22,182 nt of DNA from JACJYC01 sp964558465 (GCA_964558465.1 CAZLEF010000103.1:1-22182); one strand, 5' to 3'; shown: positions 7,011 through 15,225, counted from the first letter of the stretch. A program made the numbers and translations. The notes: generated by a model from the sequence alone, not told the origin.

Positions 7011-7649
7011 ATGAGAATGCTTACGATTTTGTCTATGGCTGCTCTGTTCCTGATCAGCAGCCAACTGAAAGCCCAGGATGCAGAATTGACAAAGGAAGAA
7101 AAGAAGTATTGGAAAAAGACCCTGAAAGACTACAAAAAGAATCCGGAAGCCTTGAAGGAGCTTACCCTCGATGTTGAAAAATTCAAACAACAATCGGAGG
7201 ACTACAAACGCCAGCTTGATTTCATCGAGTCGGAAAAAGCCCAGCAGGAAAGCCGGATCGCCCGCCTGGAATCCGACAATGTCGAACTCAACAGCCAATT
7301 GATGACGGCCAGGGAAACCATCCAGCGTCTGTCGGAAGAAAACAGCACCTTCTCCTCAAAAGGCAACGAACCGGCCGCCATGGATATGACCGGAACCGTC
7401 TTCAAAGTCCAGATCGGCGCTTACGAGAAAAACCGGGTACCGGAAAATCTGGACACCGCCGACAACATTACCTTCGAAACCGTCGACGGCTTGCAGAAGG
7501 TCATGGTCGGGTACTTCCGCGACTACCCGGAGGCCAAAGAACTGATGAAACACATGAAAAAGATCGGCATCAAAGATGCATGGGTGGTTGCTTACCAGGA
7601 TGGAACCAGGGTAAGCCTGGATACGGTAGTGCCCAAGGCCCAGCAGTGA
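7011..7649 (+). CDS. Secreted coiled-coil protein with a C-terminal SPOR-like domain
   Basis: The 212-residue protein has a signal peptide (1-21, cleavage near KA|QD). A charged helical region (about 24-60) leads into a coiled coil (about 60-115) with heptad-like spacing (VEKFKQQSEDYKRQLDFIES). A SPOR-like domain covers about 129-198: FKVQIGAYEKN opens it, and VMVGYFRDYPEAKELMKHMK is the typical repeat. SPOR domains bind denuded peptidoglycan at division sites, so a periplasmic, cell-wall-associated role is likely. Homologues in Bacteroidota are sometimes labelled Ezrin/radixin/moesin-like because of the coiled coil. It stands alone and converges on glnS across an inverted heptamer repeat. 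Confidence 0.85.
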   Translation: MRMLTILSMAALFLISSQLKAQDAELTKEEKKYWKKTLKDYKKNPEALKELTLDVEKFKQQSEDYKRQLDFIESEKAQQESRIARLESDNVELNSQLMTARETIQRLSEENSTFSSKGNEPAAMDMTGTVFKVQIGAYEKNRVPENLDTADNITFETVDGLQKVMVGYFRDYPEAKELMKHMKKIGIKDAWVVAYQDGTRVSLDTVVPKAQQ

Positions 7650-7653
7650 TTTT

Positions 7654-7723
7654 TAGTCGTAAGTCGTAAGTCATAAGTCTGATATCCAGCAACTTACGAC
7701 TTACGACTTACGACTTACGACTA
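7654..7723. repeat. Inverted 7-bp tandem arrays (CGTAAGT / ACTTACG), likely bidirectional terminator
   Basis: The left arm (7654-7678) holds three units of the heptamer GTCGTAA type, the third imperfect. The right arm (7692-7723) holds four perfect ACTTACG units. Left 7654-7678 pairs with right 7699-7723 with one mismatch in 25. It fills the 90-bp gap between the convergent SPOR-like and glnS genes, five bases after the SPOR-like stop, so it could stop transcription from both sides. A further small direct repeat, GATCATCC, follows at 7730-7745. Confidence 0.8.
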
Positions 7724-7739
7724 TCAACTGATCATCCGA

Positions 7740-9413
7740 TCATCCGATTTTCTTAGAATAGGTATCTTTCAGCCCGACGGTCTGATTGAACACCGGTTTT
7801 TCAGTGTTGGAATCCACGTCCACACAGAAATACCCCTTTCGGATAAATTGGTATTGCTCTCCCTCTGCAACTTTGGCCAGGCTGGGTTCCACAAACACAT
7901 CGATCACTTTCAGGGATTCCGGGTTGAAGAACGTCAGGAAGTCTGTGTCATCGTGGCTGGCGGGTTCCGGGTCGGTGAACAACCGGTCGTAAAGGCGGAC
8001 TTCCGCCCGTACGGCATGCGGAACGGATACCCAGTGGATCGTGCCTTTTGCCTTGATGCCGGACGTATCGGCGCCACTCCGGCTATCCGGGTGATAAGAA
8101 CAAAGCAATTCTTTCACTTTTCCGGTTGCAGGATCTTTGACCACTTCTTCACACCGGATGATATAGGCGCTTTTCAGGCGAACATTCTGGCCGGGCGCCA
8201 GCCGGAAATAATTTTTTGGCGGTTCCTCCATAAAATCATCCCGCTCGATGTACAACTCACGGGAGAACGGCAAACTCCGGCTCCCCGCGTTTTCGTCTTC
8301 CGGATTGTTTTCCGTTTCGAGCCATTCGACCTGCCCTTCCGGATAATTGGCGAGCACCAGTTTAACCGGGTCCAGCACCGCCATCACGCGGCGGGCTTTT
8401 TTATTAAGTTCTTCCCGCACACAAAACTCCAGCAGGTCAATCTCGATCAGATTGTCCCGTTTGGCAATGCCGGCCCGGTTGCAAAATTCCCGGATGGCCG
8501 CCGGCGGAAATCCCCTTCTGCGCATGCCGGCAATGGTAGGCATCCGGGGGTCATCCCAACCGGTGACCAGATGGTCTTCCACCAATTTAAGCAATTTGCG
8601 TTTTGAGGTAATCATATAAGTGACATTCATCCGCGCAAATTCAATCTGCCGGGAAGGGAATATCTCCAGTTTCTGGATAAACCAGTCATAAAGCGGCCTG
8701 TGGTGAATAAACTCCAGGGAACAGAGCGAATGGGTGATCCCTTCGATGGAATCCGACTGGCCGTGGGCAAAATCGTACATCGGATAAATGCACCAATCAT
8801 CGCCGGTGCGGTGGTGGTGTTCGTGTTTGATCCGGTAGATAATGGGGTCGCGCATATGCATATTGGGGTGGCTCATATCCACCTTTGCGCGCAATACCCT
8901 GGAGCCGTCGGGGAATTCACCGGCTTTCATTCCCTGGAAAAGCCGGAGGTTCTCCTCTACGCTCCGGTTGCGGTACGGGCTTTCGGCGCCGGGTTTATCG
9001 GTGCTGCCCTTCATGGCCGCGATTTCTTCGGGGCTCGAATCATCGACATAGGCAAGTCCCTTTCCGATCAGTTGGAGGGCGTATTCATATAATTGACCAA
9101 AATAGTCAGAGGCATAATATTCGGTATCGTGCCATTGATAACCCAGCCAGCGGATATCGTTTTTAATATTTTCCACGTAGTCGGTCTTTTCCGTGGTCGG
9201 GTTGGTATCATCGAGGCGCAGGTTGGTCAGGCCGCCGTATTTTTTGGCAATTTCAAAATTCAGAACGATGGCCTTGGCATGACCGATATGCAGATAACCA
9301 TTCGGCTCCGGCGGGAAACGGGTGTGCACCCTGCCGCCATGTTTGCCGTTTCTGATATCTTCTTCAATAAATTCCTCGATAAAATTCAGGGATTCTTTCT
9401 TTTCTTCACTCAT
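7740..9413 (-). CDS. glnS: Glutaminyl-tRNA synthetase
   Basis: GlnRS charges tRNA-Gln directly with glutamine in the cytoplasm. The 557-residue protein matches the usual length (about 555). Class I signatures are intact: PPEPNGYLHIGHAKA (residues 34-48, HIGH at 42-45) and MITSKRKL (267-274, the KMSKS-like loop). The catalytic domain is followed by the two anticodon-binding beta-barrels, from about residue 345 to the end. Its ATG lies 11 bases after the argS stop, so the two synthetase genes are almost certainly one transcript. Possession of GlnRS suggests that Gln-tRNA does not depend solely on the GatCAB amidotransferase route. Confidence 0.97.
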   Translation of the reverse strand: MSEEKKESLNFIEEFIEEDIRNGKHGGRVHTRFPPEPNGYLHIGHAKAIVLNFEIAKKYGGLTNLRLDDTNPTTEKTDYVENIKNDIRWLGYQWHDTEYYASDYFGQLYEYALQLIGKGLAYVDDSSPEEIAAMKGSTDKPGAESPYRNRSVEENLRLFQGMKAGEFPDGSRVLRAKVDMSHPNMHMRDPIIYRIKHEHHHRTGDDWCIYPMYDFAHGQSDSIEGITHSLCSLEFIHHRPLYDWFIQKLEIFPSRQIEFARMNVTYMITSKRKLLKLVEDHLVTGWDDPRMPTIAGMRRRGFPPAAIREFCNRAGIAKRDNLIEIDLLEFCVREELNKKARRVMAVLDPVKLVLANYPEGQVEWLETENNPEDENAGSRSLPFSRELYIERDDFMEEPPKNYFRLAPGQNVRLKSAYIIRCEEVVKDPATGKVKELLCSYHPDSRSGADTSGIKAKGTIHWVSVPHAVRAEVRLYDRLFTDPEPASHDDTDFLTFFNPESLKVIDVFVEPSLAKVAEGEQYQFIRKGYFCVDVDSNTEKPVFNQTVGLKDTYSKKIG

Positions 9414-9424
9414 GATTCAGCGTT

Positions 9425-11269
9425 TTACATGTATTCAGGCATTTCGATGCCCAACAGGTCCATACCTGTTTTCAGCACCTGGCCGACCACCCTGCTCAGG
9501 GTAAGCCGGAAGGACCGGGCAGCTTCGTTCTCAGCGTTCAGAATGGAGTGGTCGTGGTAAAATTTGTGAAAAGACTTCGCCAGGTTATAGCTGAAGTTTG
9601 CAATGGTAGAGGGGTCATAATTTTCAGCGGCTTCCAGGATCAATTCCGGGAAACTGTAAATGGCATTCACCAACTCCTTTTCTTCCGGATTCAGGCCGGT
9701 ATAACCCACAGCGGCGCTTTCATTCACGGCCGGGGCGTTCCGGAGCACCGACCGGATGCGCACATAGGCATTCTGGATATAGGGCCCGGTCTGCCCCTGA
9801 AGGTCCACCGATTCCTTGGGGTCAAAGGTCATTCGCTTGCGCGGATGCACTTTGGTGATATAAAATTTAAGGGCCGCCAGGCCGATCTTCCGGATAATAT
9901 CGTTCTGTTCTTCCGCAGAAAGACCGGCCGTTCTTTCTCTTTCCTGGGAGCTTTCGCGCGCGTCGGTGATGACTTCTTCGATCAGGTCATCGGCATCGAC
10001 TACGGTACCCTCCCGGGATTTCATCCTGCCCGTCGTCAGGTCTACCATGCCGTACGACAGGTGAAAAAGGCCGTCCGCATAGGGTTCGCCAAGCCGCCGG
10101 ATGACCTCAAAAAGCACCTGAAAGTGATAGTTTTGTTCATCGGCAACGACATAGATCATTTTATCGGCCCCATGGTCGAGGTAACGCTGATGGGCGGTAC
10201 CGAGATCCTGGGTGACATACAGCGAAGTACCGTCGCTGCGCAGGATGGCCTTTTTATCCAGGTTGACATCTTCCAGGTCGATCCAGACGGAGCCGTCGTC
10301 CTTGCGATAGAAAACGCCGGAATCCAGCCCTTTCCGGACGATGTCTTTGCCCAGCAGGTAGGTTTCGGATTCGTAATAAAGTTTGTCAAAAACAACACCC
10401 AGTTTTGCATAGGTTTCATCGAAGCCGGCGTAGACCCACCGGTTCATTTGTTTCCAGAGGGAAATGGTTTCCGGGTCGCCGGCTTCCCATTGGAGCAGCA
10501 GTTCCTTGGCAGCGATCCCCAGTCCGCTGAATTCATTGAAATAGAGATTTTTATATCCTTTAAAAAAATCTTCCGGCGTCTGGTCGTTCTTTTTCTTCTG
10601 GTTGTAAATGGCCAAAGCTCCGGGGGTTTCCTGCCAGGTCTTGTATTCCAACTGAAAATGCTGTTCAAAAAGAACATAATATTTCCCGACAAAATGATCG
10701 CCTTTGGTACCGGTGGATTCCGGGGTTTCTCCATTTCCAAATTTTTGCCAGGCCAGCATGCTTTTGCAAATTGCGATGCCCCGGTCATTCACAATTTGAA
10801 TGCGGACGGCTTCATACCCAGCGGCCTGTAATATTTTATAAGCCGACCATCCCAGCAGGATATTCCGGATATGGCCCAGGTGAAGCGGTTTGTTGGTATT
10901 GGGTGAACAAAACTCGACCAGCACTTTTTTGCCGTTCCGGGGGTGGTATCCAAAATGTTCATTCTGACCGGCTTCCCGGATAAAATCCACCCAGAAGCGG
11001 TCGCCGACCACCAGGTTGAGGAACCCGTTCACGACATTGAAGCGGTCGAGTTGCGGGATTTCGCGGCAGAGGAACTCGCCCAGCTCGCGGCCGATCTCCT
11101 CCGGTTTTTTCCTGGCTGTTTTGGTATAAGGGAAAACAACAATGGTATAATCGCCTTCAAAATCCTTCCGGGTGAGGTTCCAGGTAATTTCCGCGGGGGC
11201 TGTCTCCAGTCCGTAAAGGGAATGTACGCCTTTTGCGACGCCTTGAAGTATGGTATTGATCAAATTCAT
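9425..11269 (-). CDS. argS: Arginyl-tRNA synthetase
   Basis: ArgRS attaches arginine to tRNA-Arg and is one of the class I synthetases that need tRNA bound to activate the amino acid. The protein is 614 residues. It has the N-terminal Add-1 domain (about 1-100) and the HIGH motif as HLGH (130-133, within SPNTNKPLHLGHIRN). The KMSKS-equivalent loop is GRMKSREGTVV (414-424). The C-terminal DALR anticodon-binding domain (about 490-614) includes GQTGPYIQNAYVRIRSVLR. The 101-bp gap upstream of it could hold its own promoter. Downstream, glnS follows after 11 bases. Confidence 0.97.
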   Translation of the reverse strand: MNLINTILQGVAKGVHSLYGLETAPAEITWNLTRKDFEGDYTIVVFPYTKTARKKPEEIGRELGEFLCREIPQLDRFNVVNGFLNLVVGDRFWVDFIREAGQNEHFGYHPRNGKKVLVEFCSPNTNKPLHLGHIRNILLGWSAYKILQAAGYEAVRIQIVNDRGIAICKSMLAWQKFGNGETPESTGTKGDHFVGKYYVLFEQHFQLEYKTWQETPGALAIYNQKKKNDQTPEDFFKGYKNLYFNEFSGLGIAAKELLLQWEAGDPETISLWKQMNRWVYAGFDETYAKLGVVFDKLYYESETYLLGKDIVRKGLDSGVFYRKDDGSVWIDLEDVNLDKKAILRSDGTSLYVTQDLGTAHQRYLDHGADKMIYVVADEQNYHFQVLFEVIRRLGEPYADGLFHLSYGMVDLTTGRMKSREGTVVDADDLIEEVITDARESSQERERTAGLSAEEQNDIIRKIGLAALKFYITKVHPRKRMTFDPKESVDLQGQTGPYIQNAYVRIRSVLRNAPAVNESAAVGYTGLNPEEKELVNAIYSFPELILEAAENYDPSTIANFSYNLAKSFHKFYHDHSILNAENEAARSFRLTLSRVVGQVLKTGMDLLGIEMPEYM

Positions 11270-11370
11270 ATTGGCAAAGCTGAGAATACGGCGGCCAAAG
11301 ATAAGGGCTCTTCCGGAAATACTGTTCTAATTCGCCGGAAAGTCTGTTGTTCAAAAAAGTTTTCGGATAT

Positions 11371-11844
11371 TCAAGCCCTTGGCACTTCCCGCACCAGGAT
11401 GATCCTCCCGGGAATACAAGGGCCGAAGGCGGAAAAACCCTCCCAGGGTCCGACGAGTTTGAGTTGTCCAAACTCCTTGACCAGGGTCAGTTTTCCGCTT
11501 TTGAAACACCATTCCAGATTATCTACTTTTTTACTCTGGACCAGATTGACCTCTGTAAAGTGGACGGTATGCTCATCCAGGATAAACCCGGTAAGGTCCA
11601 TTTCGGCAAAAATGTCATCCACCTTTACGTAGGAACGACCTTTCAGGTTTCTTCCGTCGGCCTGGAAATAAATCTCAAAGTCGTAAAGCGTTCTGTAACC
11701 GCCGTCGTTCTGGGTGATCACCCCTTTCCACTTGCCTGTAAAACCCTGCTGGGCAGCCATCCGGGCCGGCGCAAGCAGGGATACTGCAAGGAGGAGAAAC
11801 AAGACGGATAAAGCGCTGAAAAGAAGCCGGGTATCGTGATTCAT
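11371..11844 (-). CDS. Secreted hypothetical protein, small beta-rich (lipocalin-like?)
   Basis: I do not recognise this 157-residue protein. It has a long N-terminal signal peptide (hydrophobic core about 8-25, cleavage probably at MAA|Q near 31). The mature part reads as alternating beta-strands (FTGKWKGVITQ, YDFEIYFQADGRNLKGRSYV, HTVHFTEVNLVQ). The opening G-x-W and strand pattern resemble small lipocalin-like or META-like barrels in Bacteroidota, but this is only a resemblance. The mature region has two cysteines (Cys113, Cys143). It sits between rsmD (38-bp gap) and argS (101-bp gap), probably in the same transcription unit as rsmD. Confidence 0.7.
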   Translation of the reverse strand: MNHDTRLLFSALSVLFLLLAVSLLAPARMAAQQGFTGKWKGVITQNDGGYRTLYDFEIYFQADGRNLKGRSYVKVDDIFAEMDLTGFILDEHTVHFTEVNLVQSKKVDNLEWCFKSGKLTLVKEFGQLKLVGPWEGFSAFGPCIPGRIILVREVPRA

Positions 11845-11882
11845 TTCAAGGGATACTTTGATTTAAAACGTTTGAACAGCGG

Positions 11883-12428
11883 CTATGGTTCCTGCTCAAA
11901 AATGCTGAATATGGTTTTGCCGTAATGCCGGTCCTGCAAAAATTTCGGATGGGACTTGAAATTGTGGTGCGGATTGTGTTCGAGTACCAGCCAGCCATCC
12001 GGATTGAGGAGTTGTTTGCCAAATATTTTATCGGGAATTTCATCGAGCCCCGGCATTCCGTAAGGGGGCCCTGCAAAGATATAATCGTATTTTTCCCGGC
12101 AGGTTTCAATAAATTTGAAGACATCGGACCTGATGATCTTCAATCCGGAGGCCACCCCGAGTTGCAGGGCGGTTTTTTTGACAAATTCAACACAGGGGCC
12201 AAATTGATCAACATAAGTGACATCCGTGCAACCCCTGGAAATGAACTCATAGCTGTGGTTGCCGGTACCGCCGAAAAGGTCGAGCACTTTGAGATCCTCG
12301 AAATCGAAAGTATGGTTCAGAATGTTAAACAGGCCTTCTTTTGCAAAATCGGTTGTGGGCCTGGTCGGCCAATGGTCCGCCGGCGGATAAAAACGCCTGC
12401 CTTTAAACTTGCCACCTATGATCCGCAT
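11883..12428 (-). CDS. rsmD: RsmD-family 16S rRNA (guanine-N2) methyltransferase with altered active site
   Basis: RsmD methylates G966 of 16S rRNA using S-adenosylmethionine. The 181-residue protein has the family start (MRIIGGKFKGRRF), the RPTTDFAKEGLFNIL block and the SAM-binding loop VLDLFGGTG (48-56). In the catalytic motif IV the usual DPPY reads GPPY (residues 120-123, within IFAGPPYG). The Asp normally positions the target amine, so activity may be changed or lost. The rest of the fold looks intact. The codon is GGG, so more than one base differs from an Asp codon. It is co-oriented with DUF3822 upstream (39-bp gap), a pairing common in Bacteroidota. Confidence 0.9.
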   Translation of the reverse strand: MRIIGGKFKGRRFYPPADHWPTRPTTDFAKEGLFNILNHTFDFEDLKVLDLFGGTGNHSYEFISRGCTDVTYVDQFGPCVEFVKKTALQLGVASGLKIIRSDVFKFIETCREKYDYIFAGPPYGMPGLDEIPDKIFGKQLLNPDGWLVLEHNPHHNFKSHPKFLQDRHYGKTIFSIFEQEP

Positions 12429-12467
12429 TGAGGTATGTTGAGAAGTTGTGGGTTCAGAAAGGCGATC

Positions 12468-13310
12468 CTACGCACTCTGATGGATAACAAACAAATCCGC
12501 AAAAAAGTATCCCGGCAGTGTTTTCGTTTTTTCACCCGGGATGGGCGTCGGAAGGGGTTTCTGAAAACTTAACCTGGGGAAATACCTTTCCATGCGCCTG
12601 AAGATTTCGGAATCGGCCATCAGGCGACCTGTCAGAAACACAGGGGTATCCGCGGGTTTTACGCCGATCTGCTGGCAAACCATCGTAGTATAATACAAAA
12701 AATCGTGGGCGGAGAAAAAAGGAAAAACGTTCATAAAATGTAACGCACTCCGGTCGAAAGCAAAAATTTTGAGTTCTTTTTCTTTGACCATCACCCAAAG
12801 ATGAAACCCGGCCTGATTGCCGGCATGTTGCCGCAGGGCTTTGAGCAGGCAGACGTTCAGATGGGTCCAGGTCGGGTATGGAAAAGAACTCAGGAGGCGA
12901 AGCTTGATTTCAGGCAGCAGGTGGTACACCAGAACCACTCCAAAGTCATCCACTTCTTCCGCTACGACTTCGGCGCCGGCGTTCAGGGAGGCCGAAAGGT
13001 GGGTCAGGTAGGTGAGTTTGTCTTCCTCTTTGAACAGTCTTTTTGGAGATAGCGCCACCTGGGGATCATCGACGGCGATCCGGATATCTTTGTAAACATG
13101 CTGGAGCCATTTATCCGAGGTCAGGATCTGGTCGAGCCAGCGGTTGCGCAGGATGCGTTTATCAAAATCGTACTCGCGGATGATTTTAACATTTTCGCGT
13201 TCATCCACAACCATATATGCGAAGCTGTCCATCCCGACCAGGATGGACAGCCTGCACAACGATGTTTCATTTACTGAAAACCGGTCTTCTACCAGATCAA
13301 ATTTAATCAT
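12468..13310 (-). CDS. DUF3822 family protein
   Basis: This 280-residue protein has no signal peptide or membrane segment and is therefore cytoplasmic. The layout suits DUF3822, a Bacteroidota family predicted, as I recall, to have an actin-like ATPase fold: two related halves with a turn between them (ALSPKRLFKEEDKLTYLTHL in the first half, FHLWVMVKEKELKIFAFDR and HDFLYYTTMVCQQIGVKPAD in the second). I see no clear phosphate-binding loops, so ATP binding is uncertain. Its ATG overlaps the stop of the upstream membrane-anchored gene by four bases, and rsmD follows 39 bases later. No function is established. Confidence 0.85.
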   Translation of the reverse strand: MIKFDLVEDRFSVNETSLCRLSILVGMDSFAYMVVDERENVKIIREYDFDKRILRNRWLDQILTSDKWLQHVYKDIRIAVDDPQVALSPKRLFKEEDKLTYLTHLSASLNAGAEVVAEEVDDFGVVLVYHLLPEIKLRLLSSFPYPTWTHLNVCLLKALRQHAGNQAGFHLWVMVKEKELKIFAFDRSALHFMNVFPFFSAHDFLYYTTMVCQQIGVKPADTPVFLTGRLMADSEIFRRMERYFPRLSFQKPLPTPIPGEKTKTLPGYFFADLFVIHQSA

Positions 13311-13891
13311 TCCCAGTTACCTGACAGGTTGGGGGCGTTCATATTACCAAATTTCAACGGCTTTTTCGGATCGTATTTCTGATCATAACGGGCAAAGCGC
13401 TTGGATTTATAGGGGCCCATAAATTTTTCACGCGGTACGCCGACTTCTACCACAGGCACATTGGTGCTTTGATAGGTAATGGTATCGGCCTGGATATCGA
13501 AAGTTGCCCTGTTTTCGCCAAAAGGCACAAAGCGCAAAGAATCCAGGTTAATCCCCAACTTTTTGATCGAATCAATAGCGGGTGTGTAAATGGTATCAAA
13601 AACGATCTGACCGGTAAAATTGGGATCATCGGGGTCGCCGATTACTTTAATCGTTGCAAATTTTTCATTGGTTAAAACCTTGGCCAGCGAATCGAAATTG
13701 GGTGCAAAACCGCCCGTAATGGAGCGAAACAATTCCTGCGCGGTACGGATTTGCATCAAACGGGCAACAACCGCATTCTCTCGTTTGGTCCGTTCAGCCT
13801 GAAAAGCAATAGGTTCGCGGATACTTTGGATGAGTACCCAGGTCAGGCCCACAATAATTAGTAACAGGATGGTGTTGACAACTAATCTCAT
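13307..13891 (-). CDS. Bitopic membrane protein coupled to DUF3822
   Basis: I do not recognise this 194-residue protein. A 4-residue cytoplasmic start is followed by one membrane helix (about 5-24, VNTILLLIIVGLTWVLIQSI). An amphipathic helix (about 30-60, RTKRENAVVARLMQIRTAQE) and a mixed alpha/beta exterior domain follow. The topology (short N-terminus inside, one span, helix, periplasmic domain) resembles PilN-type assembly proteins or pseudopilins, although no prepilin peptidase motif is present. Its TGA overlaps the DUF3822 ATG, so the pair is translationally coupled and the proteins probably act together. It is the first gene of the six-gene minus-strand run and diverges from tsaD. Confidence 0.72.
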   Translation of the reverse strand: MRLVVNTILLLIIVGLTWVLIQSIREPIAFQAERTKRENAVVARLMQIRTAQELFRSITGGFAPNFDSLAKVLTNEKFATIKVIGDPDDPNFTGQIVFDTIYTPAIDSIKKLGINLDSLRFVPFGENRATFDIQADTITYQSTNVPVVEVGVPREKFMGPYKSKRFARYDQKYDPKKPLKFGNMNAPNLSGNWE

Positions 13892-13990
13892 TTTTCGATT
13901 TGTTTTGGTGCAATATTAAGCATTCCGTTTGAAACAGTGGCGCGCCATTCGTCAGAAAATGTCGAAATTTGCCGGATAAGCCCACTATTC

Positions 13991-14018
13991 AACCGCAAAG
14001 ATGCCATTTTTGGCGGTT
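13991..14018 (+). promoter_or_regulatory. Mutually exclusive hairpins in the tsaD leader
   Basis: AACCGC (13991-13996) can pair with GCGGTT (14013-14018), while GCCA (14003-14006) can pair with the overlapping TGGC (14011-14014). The two stems share bases and end 18 bases before the tsaD ATG. This could be a small leader switch, or chance in an AT-rich spacer. Confidence 0.2.
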
Positions 14019-14035
14019 TTGGTGGAAAAACAAGT

Positions 14036-15037
14036 ATGAGTACAATCATTTTAGGGATTGAATCGTCGTGCGACGACACGTCGGCCGCCATCCTGAAGGA
14101 CGGGGTGGTATTGAGCAATCAGATAGCCGGCCAGGAAACGCACAGATTATACGGCGGGGTTGTCCCGGAATTGGCTTCCAGGGCGCACCAGGTCCATATC
14201 ATTCCGGTCGTGGATGCCGCCATAAAAGAAGCGGGAATTCCATTGACCGCCTTGTCGGCCATTGCCTTCACCCGGGGCCCGGGGCTGGCAGGTTCGCTTA
14301 TTGTCGGGGTGGCTTTTGCCAAGGCGATGGCCCTCAGCCTGGGTATTCCGCTGTTGGAGGTCAATCATATGCAGGCCCATATACTCGCTCATTTCGCAGA
14401 GCCCCCCTACCCTGCTTTTCCGTTTTTATGCCTGACCGTATCGGGCGGCCATACCCAGATCGTTCGGGTGAAAGACCACCTCGACATGGAAATACTCGGC
14501 CATACGATCGATGACGCCGCCGGTGAAGCTTTTGACAAAACCGGGAAATTGCTGGGGCTGGATTACCCGGCCGGCCCCGCCATCGACCGGCTTGCCCGGG
14601 AAGGCGCCCCCAGGTTTCATTTTCCGCAGCCGCAGATCCAGGGCCTGGATTTCAGTTTCAGCGGCCTGAAAACGTCCATACTCTATTTTTTGCGCCGGGA
14701 ACTGGCCAATGATCCGGATTTTATCACGAAAAACCTCAATGATATTTGCGCCTCGGTCCAACATAACATCGTCCGTATCCTGATGGATAAACTAGAAAAG
14801 GCGGTGCGCCAGACGGGTATCCGGGAGATTGCGGTTGCGGGGGGCGTATCCGCCAACTCCGGGCTCCGGAAAGCCCTGGCGGAAACCGGCGCCCGCAAGG
14901 GATGGCGCACGTATATCCCCAAACCGGAATATTGCACCGACAACGCGGCAATGATCGCGGTGGCGGGTCATTTCAAATACCTGAAGGGAGAGTTTGCGGG
15001 GCAGGATGTTGCGCCGTTGGCGCGGTGGGTGGTTTGA
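14036..15037 (+). CDS. tsaD: tRNA N6-threonylcarbamoyladenosine (t6A) transferase TsaD
   Basis: TsaD transfers the threonylcarbamoyl group from threonylcarbamoyl-AMP to A37 of ANN-decoding tRNAs, together with TsaB and TsaE. From the ATG at 14036 the protein is 333 residues (E. coli TsaD has 337). The opening IILGIESSCDDTSAAI, the metal-binding HMQAH (His111, His115), SFSGLKTS, and Asp302 in YCTDNAAMIA are all present. The frame is open to 13937, but the extra 33 residues look like spacer and would precede the invariant N-terminus, so I use 14036. It diverges from the DUF3822/rsmD run. The stop codon is followed at once by composite repeats. Confidence 0.97.
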   Translation: MSTIILGIESSCDDTSAAILKDGVVLSNQIAGQETHRLYGGVVPELASRAHQVHIIPVVDAAIKEAGIPLTALSAIAFTRGPGLAGSLIVGVAFAKAMALSLGIPLLEVNHMQAHILAHFAEPPYPAFPFLCLTVSGGHTQIVRVKDHLDMEILGHTIDDAAGEAFDKTGKLLGLDYPAGPAIDRLAREGAPRFHFPQPQIQGLDFSFSGLKTSILYFLRRELANDPDFITKNLNDICASVQHNIVRILMDKLEKAVRQTGIREIAVAGGVSANSGLRKALAETGARKGWRTYIPKPEYCTDNAAMIAVAGHFKYLKGEFAGQDVAPLARWVV

Positions 15038-15132
15038 TTGTTTGGATTGATTCGATTGATTCGATTGATTCGATTGATTCGATTGGAACGACGCCCCTTG
15101 CATCAACGAATCAACAAATCAACGCATCAACA
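15038..15132. repeat. Composite repeat module, copy A (9-bp array + spacer + four 8-bp units)
   Basis: The module begins directly after the tsaD stop. A lead TTGTTTG is followed by four perfect copies of the 9-mer GATTGATTC plus a partial one (15045-15084). A 16-base spacer (15085-15100, GGAACGACGCCCCTTG) comes next, then four 8-base units (15101-15132): CATCAACG, AATCAACA, AATCAACG, CATCAACA. The TTGATT of the first array is complementary to the AATCAA of the second, so the module can fold on itself with slippage. Confidence 0.85.
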
Positions 15133-15143
15133 TATTGTTTGAA

Positions 15144-15225
15144 TTGTTTGGATTGATTCGATTGATTCGATTGGAACGGCGCCCCTCGCATCAACAAATC
15201 AACAAATCAACGAATCAACAAATTG
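15144..15225. repeat. Composite repeat module, copy B
   Basis: It has the same order as copy A: TTGTTTG, then two and a half GATTGATTC units (15151-15172). The 16-base spacer (15173-15188) has two substitutions relative to copy A. Four 8-base units follow (15189-15220): CATCAACA, AATCAACA, AATCAACG, AATCAACA. The number of 8-base units is again exactly four, whereas the 9-base array is shorter. Confidence 0.85.

Noticed and set aside
6133..7649. A type VI secretion mini-cluster formed by the hcp-like and SPOR-like genes
   Set aside because: A strong hairpin and about 280 bp separate them, the second gene is a cell-wall-binding type of protein, and no other type VI component is visible.
9548..10831. 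A 427-residue plus-strand open frame opposite argS
   Set aside because: The minus strand encodes complete ArgRS with all motifs; the plus-strand frame is low-complexity shadow sequence.
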